NCBI GenBank assembly: GCA_004000515.1
Contig: CP034537.1
Coordinates: forward strand, 3,176,001-3,240,000
Source: Pseudomonas poae
Lineage (GTDB): Bacteria; Pseudomonadota; Gammaproteobacteria; Pseudomonadales; Pseudomonadaceae
Direction of reading: 5' to 3'
Length of the DNA stretch: 64,000 bases
Numbering within the stretch: position 1 is the first letter of the stretch; every line of letters begins with the position of its first letter. The notes beneath the pieces were generated by a model, which worked only from the letters and a program-made list of their open reading frames with translations, searched no databases and was not told where the DNA came from. The position numbers and the translations under genes were made by a program. Positions 37,268 through 46,401 of this stretch are shown here, piece after piece.

Positions 37268-38935
37268 TCAGCTGTGAAAAAGCCAATACAAGAGCACCAG
37301 ATTGATCAGCATCGAGATCAATCCAAGGGTGCGCCACACCTTCAACGGTTCACGTTCCAGCAACGGCTTGGGGCGGATGCTCAGCTCCTGACGATCTGCT
37401 TGTTCCAGCGCGAGCAACCATTCTTCTGCAGTTTCATAACGCTGTGCCGGTTGTGCGCCCACGGCCCGTTCCAGGCTGAGGGTCAACCAATCCGGCAAGT
37501 CAGGTCGGTAACGGCTTGCGCTGACAGGTTGGGTGAACCGGGGGCGCTGGAAAGCTTCGATTTCACCGTAGGGGTAGTGCCCTGTCAGTAGGTAGAAGAG
37601 GGTTACGCCGACGCTATACAAATCCTGTTGAGGTGTAGGAACGTCGCCATTGAACGCCTCAGGCGCAATAAAACTCGGCGTTCCCGGCAGCACGTGGGCA
37701 CGGTCTTGCGAGAGGCCAGGGCAGTAGGCCAGGCCGAAATCCAGTACCCGCAGTTCGCCATCGTCCCCTAGCAGCAGGTTTTCCGGCTTGATATCGCGGT
37801 GCAGGATCTGCCGTCGATGCAGCATGCCCACCGCCCGCAGCAACCGCTCTGCAACCGACTGCCATTGCGCCAGGGCAGGGCGCCTTGCTGCTGGAACAGC
37901 TCGGCGAGGGTTTTTCCGGGATATTCACGCATCACGTAGTACAAGTGCTGACGCCCGCTAGCGACGTGGACTTCAGGAAAGCCGCGGCCGGCAACCCGCC
38001 GTAAAAACCATTCTTCCGACAACAACGCCTGGCCGGCATCATGCTCATCGTCGCGGCTCAACGGCAGGGTTTTCAGCAGCCAAGGTTGCTGCTGGGCATC
38101 GCGTACCCGATACAGCAACGACTGGCGACTTTGCGCGTGCAAGGTTTCCACCTGCCAGCCTTCAAACTGTTGCCCGGCCTTCAAGAGAGGCGGCACTGGC
38201 CATTGCTGCAATTGCATCAGTGCGTCGCCGAGTGTGGCCGCCCCAGGCTATCGATACGCACCAGTAGGGCGCTGGCATTATCCTGGCTGCCCGCCAGGTG
38301 TGCTGCATTCACCAGAGTGCTGACCGCCAGATCCAGATCCGCTTGTTCCCGCAAAATCGTCCGGATGCCGTGATCGCCCAGCGTTGCCCACACACCGTCG
38401 CTGAGTAGCAGGAAGCACTCACCTTCACGCAGCTGGCCATCCAGAAAATCTACCACCAGATGTTGATCCAGGCCGAGGGCGCGCTTGAGCACATGCTGCA
38501 TGCCCGGTTGCTCCCACACGTGATCTTCGCTGATGTGCTGCAACTCGCCGTCCAGCCAGCGATACACGCGACAATCGCCGACATGGGCCAGGGTAAAGCG
38601 CTGGCCGCGAAACACCAGGGCACTGAGGGTGGTCAGCAAGGGCTGGCCACCGCCATTGGCTTGCAACCAGCTATTTTGCGCCAGCAGCAGGCGCTCCAGG
38701 CCTGGGCCACGCCCCAGGTTTGGGGGGTGGCGTAGTAGTCCAGTGCCAGTGCCTGCAAGGTCGCGCGGGCGGCAAGTCCTCCGTCGGCACACTGGCTGAC
38801 GCCGTCAGCCATGGCGCACAGGTAGCCTTTGCTCGCCGCAAGCTCCGCTACGGGCGTTACTACCCGCAGCGCGTCCTGGTTTTCGGCCCTGGGGCCGATA
38901 GCGCTGGCATGGGCGATGCTCAGTTGCAGGCTCAT
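37268..38935 (-). CDS. Bifunctional PP2C-type phosphatase / Ser-Thr protein kinase, three frameshifts
   Basis: 556 residues after repair. The N-terminal half is a PP2C phosphatase (GPRAENQDAL, CAMADGVSQCADGG, LAHVGDCRVYRW, LLLSDGVWATLGD). The C-terminal half is a Hanks kinase with catalytic loop ILHRDIKPENLLL, DFG motif LRVLDFGLAYCPG, then APEAF and a single membrane segment at the end (LISMLINLVLLYWLFHS). Missing bases: a C near 38699, a G near 38243 and a C near 37874. The 38243 break would otherwise split the two halves; joined, they give SLGAATLGDALMQLQQW. Its start overlaps the nasA stop by one base, so it is the last gene of the nas operon. Its targets are unknown. Confidence 0.88.
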
Positions 38936-40146
38936 CAGACCCGTGCAGCCGTGACGGCAGCCGAGCCCCACGTGGTTCTCCAGCGACGCTTCACGCCATG
39001 CAGGCCGAACCAGGCGAGTACACCCAGACTGGCAAATAACCACAAGGCCATTTGATAGCTGCCGGTGCTTTGCTTGATCGCGCCCATGCCTGCCGCCAGG
39101 GCGAAGCCGCCGATGCCACCGGCCATGCCGATCAGGCCGGTCATTACGCCGATTTCGCGACGGAAGCGTTGGGGTACCAATTGAAACACCGCGCCATTTC
39201 CTGCCCCGAGGCCGAGCATGGTGCAGACGAAAAGCGCCAGTGCCGCGTAGGAGCTTGGTAGGTTGAAACCGACTGCGGCGATGCAGATTGCTGCCACGCT
39301 GTACATGCCCAGCAGGGTACGAATCCCGCCGAATCGGTCCGCCAGGGCCCCGCCCAGTGGGCGCATCAGGCTACCGCCGAACACGCAGGCGGCGGTGTAG
39401 TAGCCGGCGGTCACAGGGCTCAGGCCGTACTGGTCGTTGAAGTAGCCGGGCAGGGCACTTGCCAGGCCGATAAAGCCACCGAAGGTTACGCTGTAGAAAA
39501 ACATGAACCACCAGCTGTCACGGTCGCCCAGAGCCTTGAAGTAGTCGGCCATGGATTTGGCTTTCGGCCGCTCAGGGGCATTGCGGGCTAGCCAGGCGAA
39601 AACAATCAGGGTGAGTACCAGTGGAATCAATGCGAAGCCAAATACGTTGCTCCAGCCGAACGCCGCCGCCAGCACCGGTGCGAGCAGCGCGGCGAACACC
39701 GTACCGGAGTTACCCGCCCCGGCTATCCCCATCGCCTTGCCTTGATGCTCGGCCGGATACCACTGCGACGCCAGTGGCAGTGCCACCGCAAAGGACGCTC
39801 CGGCCATACCAAGGAACACCCCCAGCAGCAATGCCTGTTCGTAGCTGTGGATCCCCAGTTTCCAAGCGCCGAACAATGCGGCGATGACAATCACCTGGCC
39901 AATCAAGCCAGCGGTCTTGGGCGACAATTTGTCCGCCAGCATGCCCATCAGGAAACGTAGTACCGCGCCCGCCAGAATCGGCGTCGCTACCACCAGACCG
40001 CGCTGTTGGGTGGTCAGGTGCAAATCGGCGGCAATCTGCACGGCCAGGGGGCCCAGCAGGTACCAGACCATGAAGCTCAAGTCGAAATACAGGAACGCGG
40101 CAAACAGGGTCGGGGTGTGCCCGGATTTCCAGAAGCTTGATTTCAT
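38935..40146 (-). CDS. nasA: Nitrate/nitrite MFS transporter
   Basis: 403 residues from the ATG at 40146, with about 12 membrane segments. Nitrate-porter motifs are visible: FLMGMLADKLSPKTAG, FGWSNVFGFALIP and the two glycine-rich nitrate signatures GLGAGNGAVF and GAGNSGTVF. It brings nitrate into the cell for assimilation. It lies behind a 5' leader with an attenuator (40244-40336) and a sigma-54 promoter. The phosphatase-kinase gene overlaps its stop. Confidence 0.93.
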   Translation of the reverse strand: MKSSFWKSGHTPTLFAAFLYFDLSFMVWYLLGPLAVQIAADLHLTTQQRGLVVATPILAGAVLRFLMGMLADKLSPKTAGLIGQVIVIAALFGAWKLGIHSYEQALLLGVFLGMAGASFAVALPLASQWYPAEHQGKAMGIAGAGNSGTVFAALLAPVLAAAFGWSNVFGFALIPLVLTLIVFAWLARNAPERPKAKSMADYFKALGDRDSWWFMFFYSVTFGGFIGLASALPGYFNDQYGLSPVTAGYYTAACVFGGSLMRPLGGALADRFGGIRTLLGMYSVAAICIAAVGFNLPSSYAALALFVCTMLGLGAGNGAVFQLVPQRFRREIGVMTGLIGMAGGIGGFALAAGMGAIKQSTGSYQMALWLFASLGVLAWFGLHGVKRRWRTTWGSAAVTAARV

Positions 40147-40243
40147 CACGCACCTCAACGATTGGGAGTGTTGTAAGAAGGCCAGGTGATGGAACAGCCT
40201 GCTCGGGCTGCCCCACCCGCCCCGTGCTAGCAGGGCAAAAACG

Positions 40244-40290
40244 AAAAAACGCCGCCACCGGGTTCGCGAGGGCAAACCGGGTGTGCGACG
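40244..40290 (-). terminator. Leader terminator of nasA (attenuator)
   Basis: Read on the minus strand, CGTCGC at 40290-40285 pairs with GCGGCG at 40255-40250 (one G-U), and ACCCGGTTT pairs with GAACCCGGT inside it, followed by six U at 40249-40244. It lies about 100 bases before the nasA start. Its 5' arm shares bases 40286-40290 with the hexaloop hairpin, so both cannot form at once. Confidence 0.7.
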
Positions 40291-40299
40291 TCTTTGTCG
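40286..40299 (-). promoter_or_regulatory. Candidate ANTAR (NasT)-binding hexaloop hairpin in the nasA leader
   Basis: On the minus strand CGAC-AAAGAC-GTCG forms a four-base stem with a six-base loop having A in position 1 and G in position 4, the pattern bound by ANTAR proteins. Its 3' arm overlaps the terminator 5' arm, which is the antitermination layout. NasT, an ANTAR protein, is encoded just upstream. A second stem, GGTTA/TAACC at 40319-40336 with an eight-base loop, may be the partner hairpin, though its loop is not the expected size. Confidence 0.65.
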
Positions 40300-40339
40300 T
40301 GGAGGGGCAACCGCCGTTGGTTACCTATGGTTAACCTTT

Positions 40340-40355
40340 AGCAAGAGCTGAGCCA
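40340..40355 (-). promoter_or_regulatory. Candidate sigma-54 promoter of nasA
   Basis: Minus-strand TGGCTCAGCTCTTGCT matches TGGC-N8-TTGC-type -24/-12 elements, with GG and GC exactly ten bases apart. It starts three bases downstream of the nasT stop codon. Transcription would begin near 40329, right at the first leader hairpin. Confidence 0.65.
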
Positions 40356-40357
40356 AA

Positions 40358-40933
40358 TCAGCCGAGCAGCTCACTCATGGCGATGATCTGCTCCGCCACT
40401 TGGATCAGTTTCTGCTGCCGGCTCATGGCTTGGCGGCGCATCAGGGTGTAGGCCTCTTCCTCATTGCAGTGCTTCATTTTCATCAACATGCCCTTGGCCA
40501 GCTCAATGCGTTTGCGTTCGGCCAGTTGCTGGTCGCGTGCCTGCAACTGAGCGCGCAACGCCTGGTCGCTTTCGAAGCGGGCCATGGCCACGTCGAGAAT
40601 CGGTTGCAGGCGCTGGGCCTGAATGCCTTCGACAATGTAGGCGCTGACACCGGACTTGATCGCCTGGCGCATCACGTTCGGGTCATGCTCATCGGTAAAC
40701 ATCACGATCGGCCGCGGCTGATCGCGGCTCACCAGCACCACTTGTTCCATCACGTCGCGGCCCGGTGACTCGGTATCGATCAGGATCACATCCGGGCGCA
40801 CCGTTTCGACGCGTGCGGGCAGGTCGATGATCAGGCCGGACTCATCGATCACCTCAAATCCGGCTTCGATCAGCGCCGTTCGAAGACGGCCAACCTTGCG
40901 CGGGGTGTCGTTGATCAACAGGATTCGCAGCAT
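40358..40933 (-). CDS. nasT: ANTAR-domain response regulator, nitrate antiterminator NasT
   Basis: 191 residues from the ATG at 40933. A receiver-like N-terminal domain (MLRILLINDTPRKVGRLRTA) leads through a coiled region to a C-terminal ANTAR RNA-binding domain (RIELAKGMLMKMKHCNEEEA, TLMRRQAMSRQQKLIQVAEQ). NasT binds leader RNA and prevents termination when released by NasS in the presence of nitrate. The leader of nasA downstream has the matching RNA structure. It follows nasS by 13 bases. Confidence 0.94.
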   Translation of the reverse strand: MLRILLINDTPRKVGRLRTALIEAGFEVIDESGLIIDLPARVETVRPDVILIDTESPGRDVMEQVVLVSRDQPRPIVMFTDEHDPNVMRQAIKSGVSAYIVEGIQAQRLQPILDVAMARFESDQALRAQLQARDQQLAERKRIELAKGMLMKMKHCNEEEAYTLMRRQAMSRQQKLIQVAEQIIAMSELLG

Positions 40934-40946
40934 ATTGGGGCTCCTG

Positions 40947-42173
40947 TCAGCGCAAGGCTTGGCGGCTGGCGTGATCGGCCACTGCGTGCAGGCGGAAGCT
41001 ACGGGAGTAGCCAATCGGATCAGAGCCGTCCCAGACCTTGCCGTCGATCAATTGGCTGCTGCGCATGTCATCGAGGTTGGCCGCGACACCTACCGCCTCG
41101 GCGGCCTGGCGGTATAGCGCCAATTGTTGTACCTGGCGGGCAACGCCGAGGTAGTCAGGGTCTTCGCGCAGCAGGCCCCAGCGGCGGAACTGGGTCATGA
41201 ACCACATGCCGTCGGAGAGGTACGGCAGGTTCACTTTGCCCTCGGCGAAAAATCGCAGGGCGTGGGGGTCTTGCCATTGGTTACCCAGGCCGTCTTCGTA
41301 CGCCCCCAACAAACGGGGTTCGATGCAGTCGAGTGGGGCATCCAGGTACTCGCGGCCACTGAGCAGTTGCGCTGTGGAGCGGCGGTTTTCGGTGTTCTGT
41401 TCGATAAAACGGCTGGCCTCCAAAATTGCCATTACCAACACTCGGGCGGTATTGGGGTACTGGTCGACGAACGCTTGGGTGCAGCCGAGGACCTTTTCTG
41501 GATGATCCGGCCAGATGGCCTGGGTGGTCGCCAGGGTGAAGCCCTGGTTTTGCTTTACCGCACTGGCGCACCAGGGCTCGCCGACGCAAAAGCCATCGAT
41601 GCGATCAGCCTGCAGGTGCGCAACCATTTGCGGTGGCGGTACCACCACGCTGTCCACATCTTGCAAAGGATGAATGCCTTGGCTCGCTAGCCAGTAATAC
41701 AGCCACATGGCGTGGGTGCCGGTGGGAAATGTCTGCGCGAACGTCAGTTTTGTTCGGCTTTGGTGCACATGGCGATCCAGTGCCTCAGGAGTGACCACCC
41801 CTTGCTGTTGCAGGCCACGGGACAGGTTGATGCTCTGGCCGTTCTGGTTCAGCCCCATTAGCACCGCCATGTCGGTAGGCGCCACGCCGCCGATGCCCAG
41901 GTGAACGGCGTAGATCAGCCCATACAGGCTGTGGGCGGCATCCAGTTCGCCGCTGACCAGTTTGTCGCGCAGGTTGGCCCAGGAGGATTGGCGCTTGAGG
42001 TTCAGCGTCAGTCCGTAGGGTTGGGCGAACCCCTGGGTGGCGGCGACCACCAGCGAGGCGCAATCGCTCAAGGCTATGAAGCCCAGGTCCAGGCTGCTCT
42101 TTTCCGGGGCGTCACTGCCGTTGACCCAGGCCAGCGGGTCTTTTATGGGGCTGTTTCCGACCGCGTCGTTCAT
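40947..42173 (-). CDS. nasS: Nitrate sensor NasS (NrtA-like)
   Basis: 408 residues from the ATG at 42173, without a signal peptide, which separates it from periplasmic NrtA. The NrtA/CmpA-like ligand fold is recognisable (DLGFIALSDCASLVVAATQG, QTFPTGTHAMWLYYWLASQG, GFCVGEPWCASAVKQNQGF). NasS holds NasT inactive and lets it go when nitrate or nitrite binds. A GTG at 42179 is an alternative start. First gene of the nasST-nasA unit, with a sigma-54 promoter upstream. Confidence 0.92.
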   Translation of the reverse strand: MNDAVGNSPIKDPLAWVNGSDAPEKSSLDLGFIALSDCASLVVAATQGFAQPYGLTLNLKRQSSWANLRDKLVSGELDAAHSLYGLIYAVHLGIGGVAPTDMAVLMGLNQNGQSINLSRGLQQQGVVTPEALDRHVHQSRTKLTFAQTFPTGTHAMWLYYWLASQGIHPLQDVDSVVVPPPQMVAHLQADRIDGFCVGEPWCASAVKQNQGFTLATTQAIWPDHPEKVLGCTQAFVDQYPNTARVLVMAILEASRFIEQNTENRRSTAQLLSGREYLDAPLDCIEPRLLGAYEDGLGNQWQDPHALRFFAEGKVNLPYLSDGMWFMTQFRRWGLLREDPDYLGVARQVQQLALYRQAAEAVGVAANLDDMRSSQLIDGKVWDGSDPIGYSRSFRLHAVADHASRQALR

Positions 42174-42300
42174 CAACACCTACCTTATTGCTCAAAAAAA
42201 GCGCCGTTCCTTCAGATGGCGCTGTAGGCCACTGCAGGTAACGACGCCTTTGTCCGTAAGCCCGTTCCATCGTTGGCGCGTGCTCTGATGCAGAGAGCAA

Positions 42301-42316
42301 AGCAAGGCACATGCCA
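42301..42316 (-). promoter_or_regulatory. Candidate sigma-54 promoter of nasST
   Basis: Minus-strand TGGCATGTGCCTTGCT fits the -24/-12 consensus TGGCAC-N5-TTGCW with GG and GC ten bases apart. Transcription would begin near 42290, leaving a leader of about 115 bases before nasS. Nitrogen control through NtrC is the usual arrangement for such genes. Confidence 0.65.
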
Positions 42317-42443
42317 CGGATAGACCGTCCTGGTCTGCCGTCAACTTTCCATCAAGATTGAAACGTCGCCGGCTTTCAGTATGGCCGCTTCTTTTCGCCA
42401 GGCCGCCAGGATACCCATGGTGTACGCAGATACTCCCAAGACG

Positions 42444-43912
42444 ATGAGATGCCACTGGCTGTGCCGCTGGCTTGTGTGCGCCTTGTTGATGCTGGTCTGC
42501 GTTTCGGCGTGGGGGAAACCTACCTGGCGCGGGATGAAAGCCTGCATACCTTTTTTACTGCGCTGTCGGTACCACTGGGGGTGCCCATCGTTGTCAGCCG
42601 GGCTGCGAGCCGTCAGCGTATTTCCGGGACCTACGACTTTGGCAAGGCCCAGCAGGTGCTGGAGGCAACGGCTCGGCAACATGACCTGATCTGGCATGGC
42701 GACGGGCAGGTGCTCTACCTCTATGAGTCAAGTGAAGCCAAAAGCTCGGCGGTGGCGCTGCGGCACATTACCGTCGAGAGGCTGCGTGAACTCATGCGTC
42801 GCTCAGGACTGGATGAGTCACGACATCCTTTGCGTGAGAGCGGGCAGAGAATGTTCTACCTGTCGGGGCCGCCCAACTATGTCGACCAGGTCTTGCGACT
42901 GGCACAAATGATGGATCGCAAGCGGGCTGAACTGCTCGTGGGCAAAGAGGCGTTCGGCGTAGTGCAGGTATTCAATACCCACGTGGCTGATCGTCAATAC
43001 GCCATGGGCGATGACAAGGTCAATGTGCCGGGGATGGCATCGATGATCGACGCCCTGTTGGCCAATGAGCGCAAAGGAGGGGCGAAACAATCGCTTGGCG
43101 TGTTGGCTGACGAGGGCCTTTCGGTGATTCCATACCCGGATACCAACAGTCTGTTGATCAAGGGCAAGCCTGGCCAAGTGAGCGTCTTGGAGCAGCTTGT
43201 CGCCAGGCTGGATGTGCCTAAGCGGCAACTGGAGGTTTCGCTGTGGATCGTGGACGTGGATACCGAAGAACTCAAGAAAATGGAGCTCGGCTGGCTTGAC
43301 GAGGCCAATCCATCCATAGCTGCAACCCGGGTGCTGGAGCCGTTGGAAGACAGCCGGCTGATGGCAATGATCAGCACACTTGAGCGACGTCGGCGCGCGC
43401 GGGTGGTGGCGCTGCCGGTAATGCTAGGCCAGGAAAATGTCCCGCTCGTGTTTCACCACAACCAGACTTTTTACCTGCCAAGGCCTGGAGAGGAGACCGG
43501 CGAATGGCAGCCTGTGCGATATGGCACCCAGATCAGCGTGTTGCCCCGTTTTGTCCCTGGCAATGAAATCGAGATGTCGCTCACTGCTGTGGACGACCAC
43601 CCTATCGACAGGGAGAAACGTCGCAAGCTTTCGGCGGTGGTGGGGAGCGCCGGCGTTAGCACTGTTATTCGTGTACCCCCAGGTCGGCGCTTGTGGATGG
43701 GGGGCTTTCAACGCGATGCCGAAACCGTGCCACGGGGCACGATGAGGGGCCCTCGTGGCGAGGTACGCCTGTTTGTGATCCAGGCACGAGGGGTAGGCGG
43801 CGAGCCCACGACATTGGCGGGCGCTGTGGCGCCTCCACCATTAACCCAGGCTCAGTATGAGCGTGTTCAGCGTGCGTTTGTTCGTCCTGTTGCTAGCCCT
43901 CTCAATGAATAA
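42444..43912 (+). CDS. Type III secretion outer-membrane secretin (SctC/InvG type), one frameshift
   Basis: 489 residues after adding one G in the run near 42512. The first frame supplies a signal peptide (MRCHWLCRWLVCALLMLVCV), the second begins ETYLARDESLHTFFTALSVP, an N0 domain. N1-like domains follow (LRHITVERLRELMRRSG; DTNSLLIKGKPGQVSVLEQL) and a secretin core (VARLDVPKRQLEVSLWIVDV, RRRARVVALPVMLGQENVPL). The usual end of the secretin domain, with IPxLGxIPxLGxLF, is replaced by RLWMGGFQRDAETVP, so pore function is uncertain. SctC is shorter than InvG (about 560). No export apparatus genes are nearby. Confidence 0.72.
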
Positions 43913-43923
43913 GGCGTTTGTCC

Positions 43924-44139
43924 ATGTTTCTGGAAGTTCTTCTACATGAGCAATGGGTCAGCCGCCGGCTCTTGTCCGGATTCGCACCGGGCAAGGTGTT
44001 GCCACTCGCACCAGGGCTCAGTGACTGCGTGGAGGTACGGGTCAACGGCAAGCTCTTGGCGCTTGGGGAATTGGTGCAGTTGGAAGATCGATTGGGGGTT
44101 GAGTTGCACGAGGTCTATCACGACGGTGTCGTTCTTTAA
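43924..44139 (+). CDS. Short SpoA-domain protein (SctQ/FliN-like)
   Basis: 71 residues from the ATG at 43924. Residues 18-70 match a SpoA (surface presentation of antigens) domain: GKVLPLAPGLSDCVEVRVNG, KLLALGELVQLEDRLGVELH. Full SctQ proteins are 300 residues or more; short C-terminal forms exist in some systems. Here no N-terminal part is seen, so it is either a short form or a remnant. It follows the secretin gene by 11 bases, probably in one operon. Confidence 0.65.
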   Translation: MFLEVLLHEQWVSRRLLSGFAPGKVLPLAPGLSDCVEVRVNGKLLALGELVQLEDRLGVELHEVYHDGVVL

Positions 44140-44306
44140 TGCACATAAAGGAGCCGTCTTACGCACCGATTCCCAAAAGGCTTCGAATGTATGGGGTTTT
44201 TCCTAGCGTGGTTTCCTGCCCAGGTTTTTATAGTCACGACGTTGGCAGATTGGAGAGAGCAGGAAGCAAGGAGCCTCAATGTTGGTAATTGGATGCAGAG
44301 GAATAT

Positions 44307-44711
44307 ATGGCCGCCCTGAGTGATCGAATGATGACGGCTCCCTTGGTTTTTGCACGTTGGACCTTGCACGGTGATGGTCGATTGACCGCAGAGGGCATGG
44401 ATATTCAGTTGCCTCCCAAGGAGTGGCAAGTGCTGCGATTGCTACTGGTATCCGGCGGTGCATTGATGACCAAGGATCGTTTGTTGGAGCGGGCGTGGCC
44501 TCATGGAGATGTTTCGGAAGAGTCACTGACCCGTTGTATCTATTCATTGCGCAAGCATCTCAAGGCTGACAAAGGGTTTATCAAGACCATTTATGGCCGG
44601 GGCTATCGCTTTACATGCTCGGTGAGCACCGAAGGGGATGACTCGCCACGGTCAGGGCAGGGGCGCTTGGCGCATATCTGTTCGGCCTGCGGCCAGGTCC
44701 GCCATGGTTAA
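44307..44711 (+). CDS. HilA-like winged-helix regulator (OmpR/ToxR-type DNA-binding domain only)
   Basis: 134 residues from the ATG at 44307. Residues 15-105 form a winged helix of the OmpR C-terminal type (LPPKEWQVLRLLLVSGGALM, LLERAWPHGDVSEESLTRCI, KTIYGRGYRFTCSVS). HilA of Salmonella SPI-1 starts with such a domain but continues for more than 400 residues; here only this domain is present. The next gene is IagB-like, and hilA-iagB is a neighbour pair in SPI-1. It overlaps that gene by eight bases. Confidence 0.7.
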   Translation: MAALSDRMMTAPLVFARWTLHGDGRLTAEGMDIQLPPKEWQVLRLLLVSGGALMTKDRLLERAWPHGDVSEESLTRCIYSLRKHLKADKGFIKTIYGRGYRFTCSVSTEGDDSPRSGQGRLAHICSACGQVRHG

Positions 44712-45165
44712 GGGATTGGCTACATGCTTGTTGTGGGTGCTGCTGGTGTCGAGCAACAAGGCATTGGCTTACTGTTGGGAAGAGGTCGCGGCCCGCTACG
44801 ACATCGAAGCGGAATTGCTGCAGGCCATTGCAGCTGTGGAGTCGGGGTATCACGCAGGGGCGATGAATTACAGCAACAGTAATGGCACGCGGGATATCGG
44901 CTTGATGCAGATCAACAGCATTCATTTGCCGGGCTTGCTCAAGCAGGGCGTTACCGAGGAGCGGCTACTCAGTGAGCCGTGTTTGTCGGTAGAGGTAGGC
45001 GCCTCGATTCTCGCCGGGTTCATCCAGCGTTTCGGCTACAACTGGACGGCTGTTGGTTCCTATAACGTGGGGCCAGGTCCAGGGCCGCAAAGGGAGACGT
45101 TACGCATGCAGTACGCACAGAAAATCTGGGCGCGTTATGAAGCGCTGGTGGCCCTTCGCTACTGA
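44704..45165 (+). CDS. IagB-like lytic transglycosylase of a type III secretion locus
   Basis: 153 residues from the ATG at 44704. A signal peptide ([20 protein letters not shown]) is followed by an SLT domain with the catalytic Glu in [17 protein letters not shown] and the motif DIGLMQINS. Small transglycosylases of this kind open peptidoglycan for secretion machines. The overlap with the HilA-like gene supports a common origin of the locus. Confidence 0.82.
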   Translation: MVKGLATCLLWVLLVSSNKALAYCWEEVAARYDIEAELLQAIAAVESGYHAGAMNYSNSNGTRDIGLMQINSIHLPGLLKQGVTEERLLSEPCLSVEVGASILAGFIQRFGYNWTAVGSYNVGPGPGPQRETLRMQYAQKIWARYEALVALRY

Positions 45166-45251
45166 CGATTGGGCGGGACGCCTCGCACGCAGCCCGTTCC
45201 CCCGGCTATAATCGGCGCCACCTTTCGCCGCCATCCGAGTCTAGCCCGCCC

Positions 45252-46277
45252 ATGTATACCCTGGCCCGCCAGCTGTTGTTCAAACTCTCCCCGGAAACCT
45301 CCCACGATCTGTCCCTGGACCTGATCGGTGCCGGTGGCCGCCTGGGGCTCAATGGCCTGGTATGCAAGGCTCCGGCAAAAATGCCGGTATCGGTGATGGG
45401 GCTCGATTTCCCTAACCCGGTGGGGTTGGCGGCAGGCCTGGACAAGAATGGCGCGGCCATCGATGGCTTCTCGCAATTGGGTTTCGGCTTTGTCGAAATC
45501 GGCACCGTGACGCCGCGCCCGCAACCGGGCAACCCCAAGCCGCGCATCTTCCGTCTGCCCGAAGCCGAGGCGATCATCAATCGCATGGGCTTCAACAACC
45601 CGGGTGTCGATAACCTGCTGTCGCGGGTTCAAGCGGCGAAGTACAAAGGCATTCTCGGCATCAATATCGGCAAGAACTTCGATACGCCAGTAGAGCGGGC
45701 AGTGGACGACTACCTGATCTGCCTGGACAAGGTCTACGCACACGCCAGCTATGTCACCGTTAACGTCAGTTCGCCCAACACCCCGGGCCTGCGTAGCTTG
45801 CAGTTCGGTGATTCGCTCAAGCAACTGCTCGAAGCCTTGCGCCAGCGCCAGGAAGATCTGGCCGTACGCCATGGCAAACGCGTACCGCTGGCGATCAAGA
45901 TTGCCCCGGACATGAGCGACGAAGAAACCGTACTGGTGGCCCAGGCTCTGGTGGATTCGGGTATGGACGCAGTGATCGCCACCAACACCACCCTCAGCCG
46001 TGTGGGTGTTGAAGGCTTGGCCCATGGTGACGAAGCAGGCGGCCTCTCGGGTGCACCGGTGCGCGAGCAGAGCACCCATATTGTCAAGGTACTGGCCGCT
46101 GAGCTGGCAGGACGCTTGCCGATCATCGCCGCAGGTGGCATCACCGAGGGCAAGCACGCGGCCGAGAAGATCGCTGCTGGCGCCAGCCTGGTGCAGTTGT
46201 ATTCCGGTTTCATCTACAAGGGCCCGGCGTTGATTCGCCAGTCGGTAGACGCAATCGCGGCATTGCCAAAAGCCTGA
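45252..46277 (+). CDS. pyrD: Dihydroorotate dehydrogenase (quinone), class 2
   Basis: 341 residues. It oxidises dihydroorotate to orotate with quinone in pyrimidine synthesis, bound to the inner membrane. The amphipathic N-terminus [20 protein letters not shown] is typical of class 2. The FMN barrel has [37 protein letters not shown] (catalytic Ser) and [14 protein letters not shown]. Length is normal. Confidence 0.96.
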   Translation: MYTLARQLLFKLSPETSHDLSLDLIGAGGRLGLNGLVCKAPAKMPVSVMGLDFPNPVGLAAGLDKNGAAIDGFSQLGFGFVEIGTVTPRPQPGNPKPRIFRLPEAEAIINRMGFNNPGVDNLLSRVQAAKYKGILGINIGKNFDTPVERAVDDYLICLDKVYAHASYVTVNVSSPNTPGLRSLQFGDSLKQLLEALRQRQEDLAVRHGKRVPLAIKIAPDMSDEETVLVAQALVDSGMDAVIATNTTLSRVGVEGLAHGDEAGGLSGAPVREQSTHIVKVLAAELAGRLPIIAAGGITEGKHAAEKIAAGASLVQLYSGFIYKGPALIRQSVDAIAALPKA

Positions 46278-46289
46278 TAGCCGCCCATT

Positions 46290-46313
46290 AAAAAGGGCTC
46301 CATAAAGGAGCCC
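46290..46313 (-). terminator. Rho-independent terminator of rmf
   Basis: Minus strand: GGGCTCC, loop TTTAT, GGAGCCC, then a run of five U (plus-strand GGGCTCC at 46295-46301 and GGAGCCC at 46307-46313). It lies between the convergent pyrD and rmf genes. Confidence 0.8.
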
Positions 46314-46401
46314 CCTGGGCCGAAGCCCGCCGTCCGGATAGGACGTGCGTGGTTAAGTCATTACACATTCAAAGGTGGTATGTCGGAATTAAGTGCCCTG
46401 A

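Noticed and set aside
37268..38935. Separate phosphatase and kinase genes, each truncated
   Set aside because: One added G near 38243 joins them into a 556-residue protein with normal sequence across the junction.
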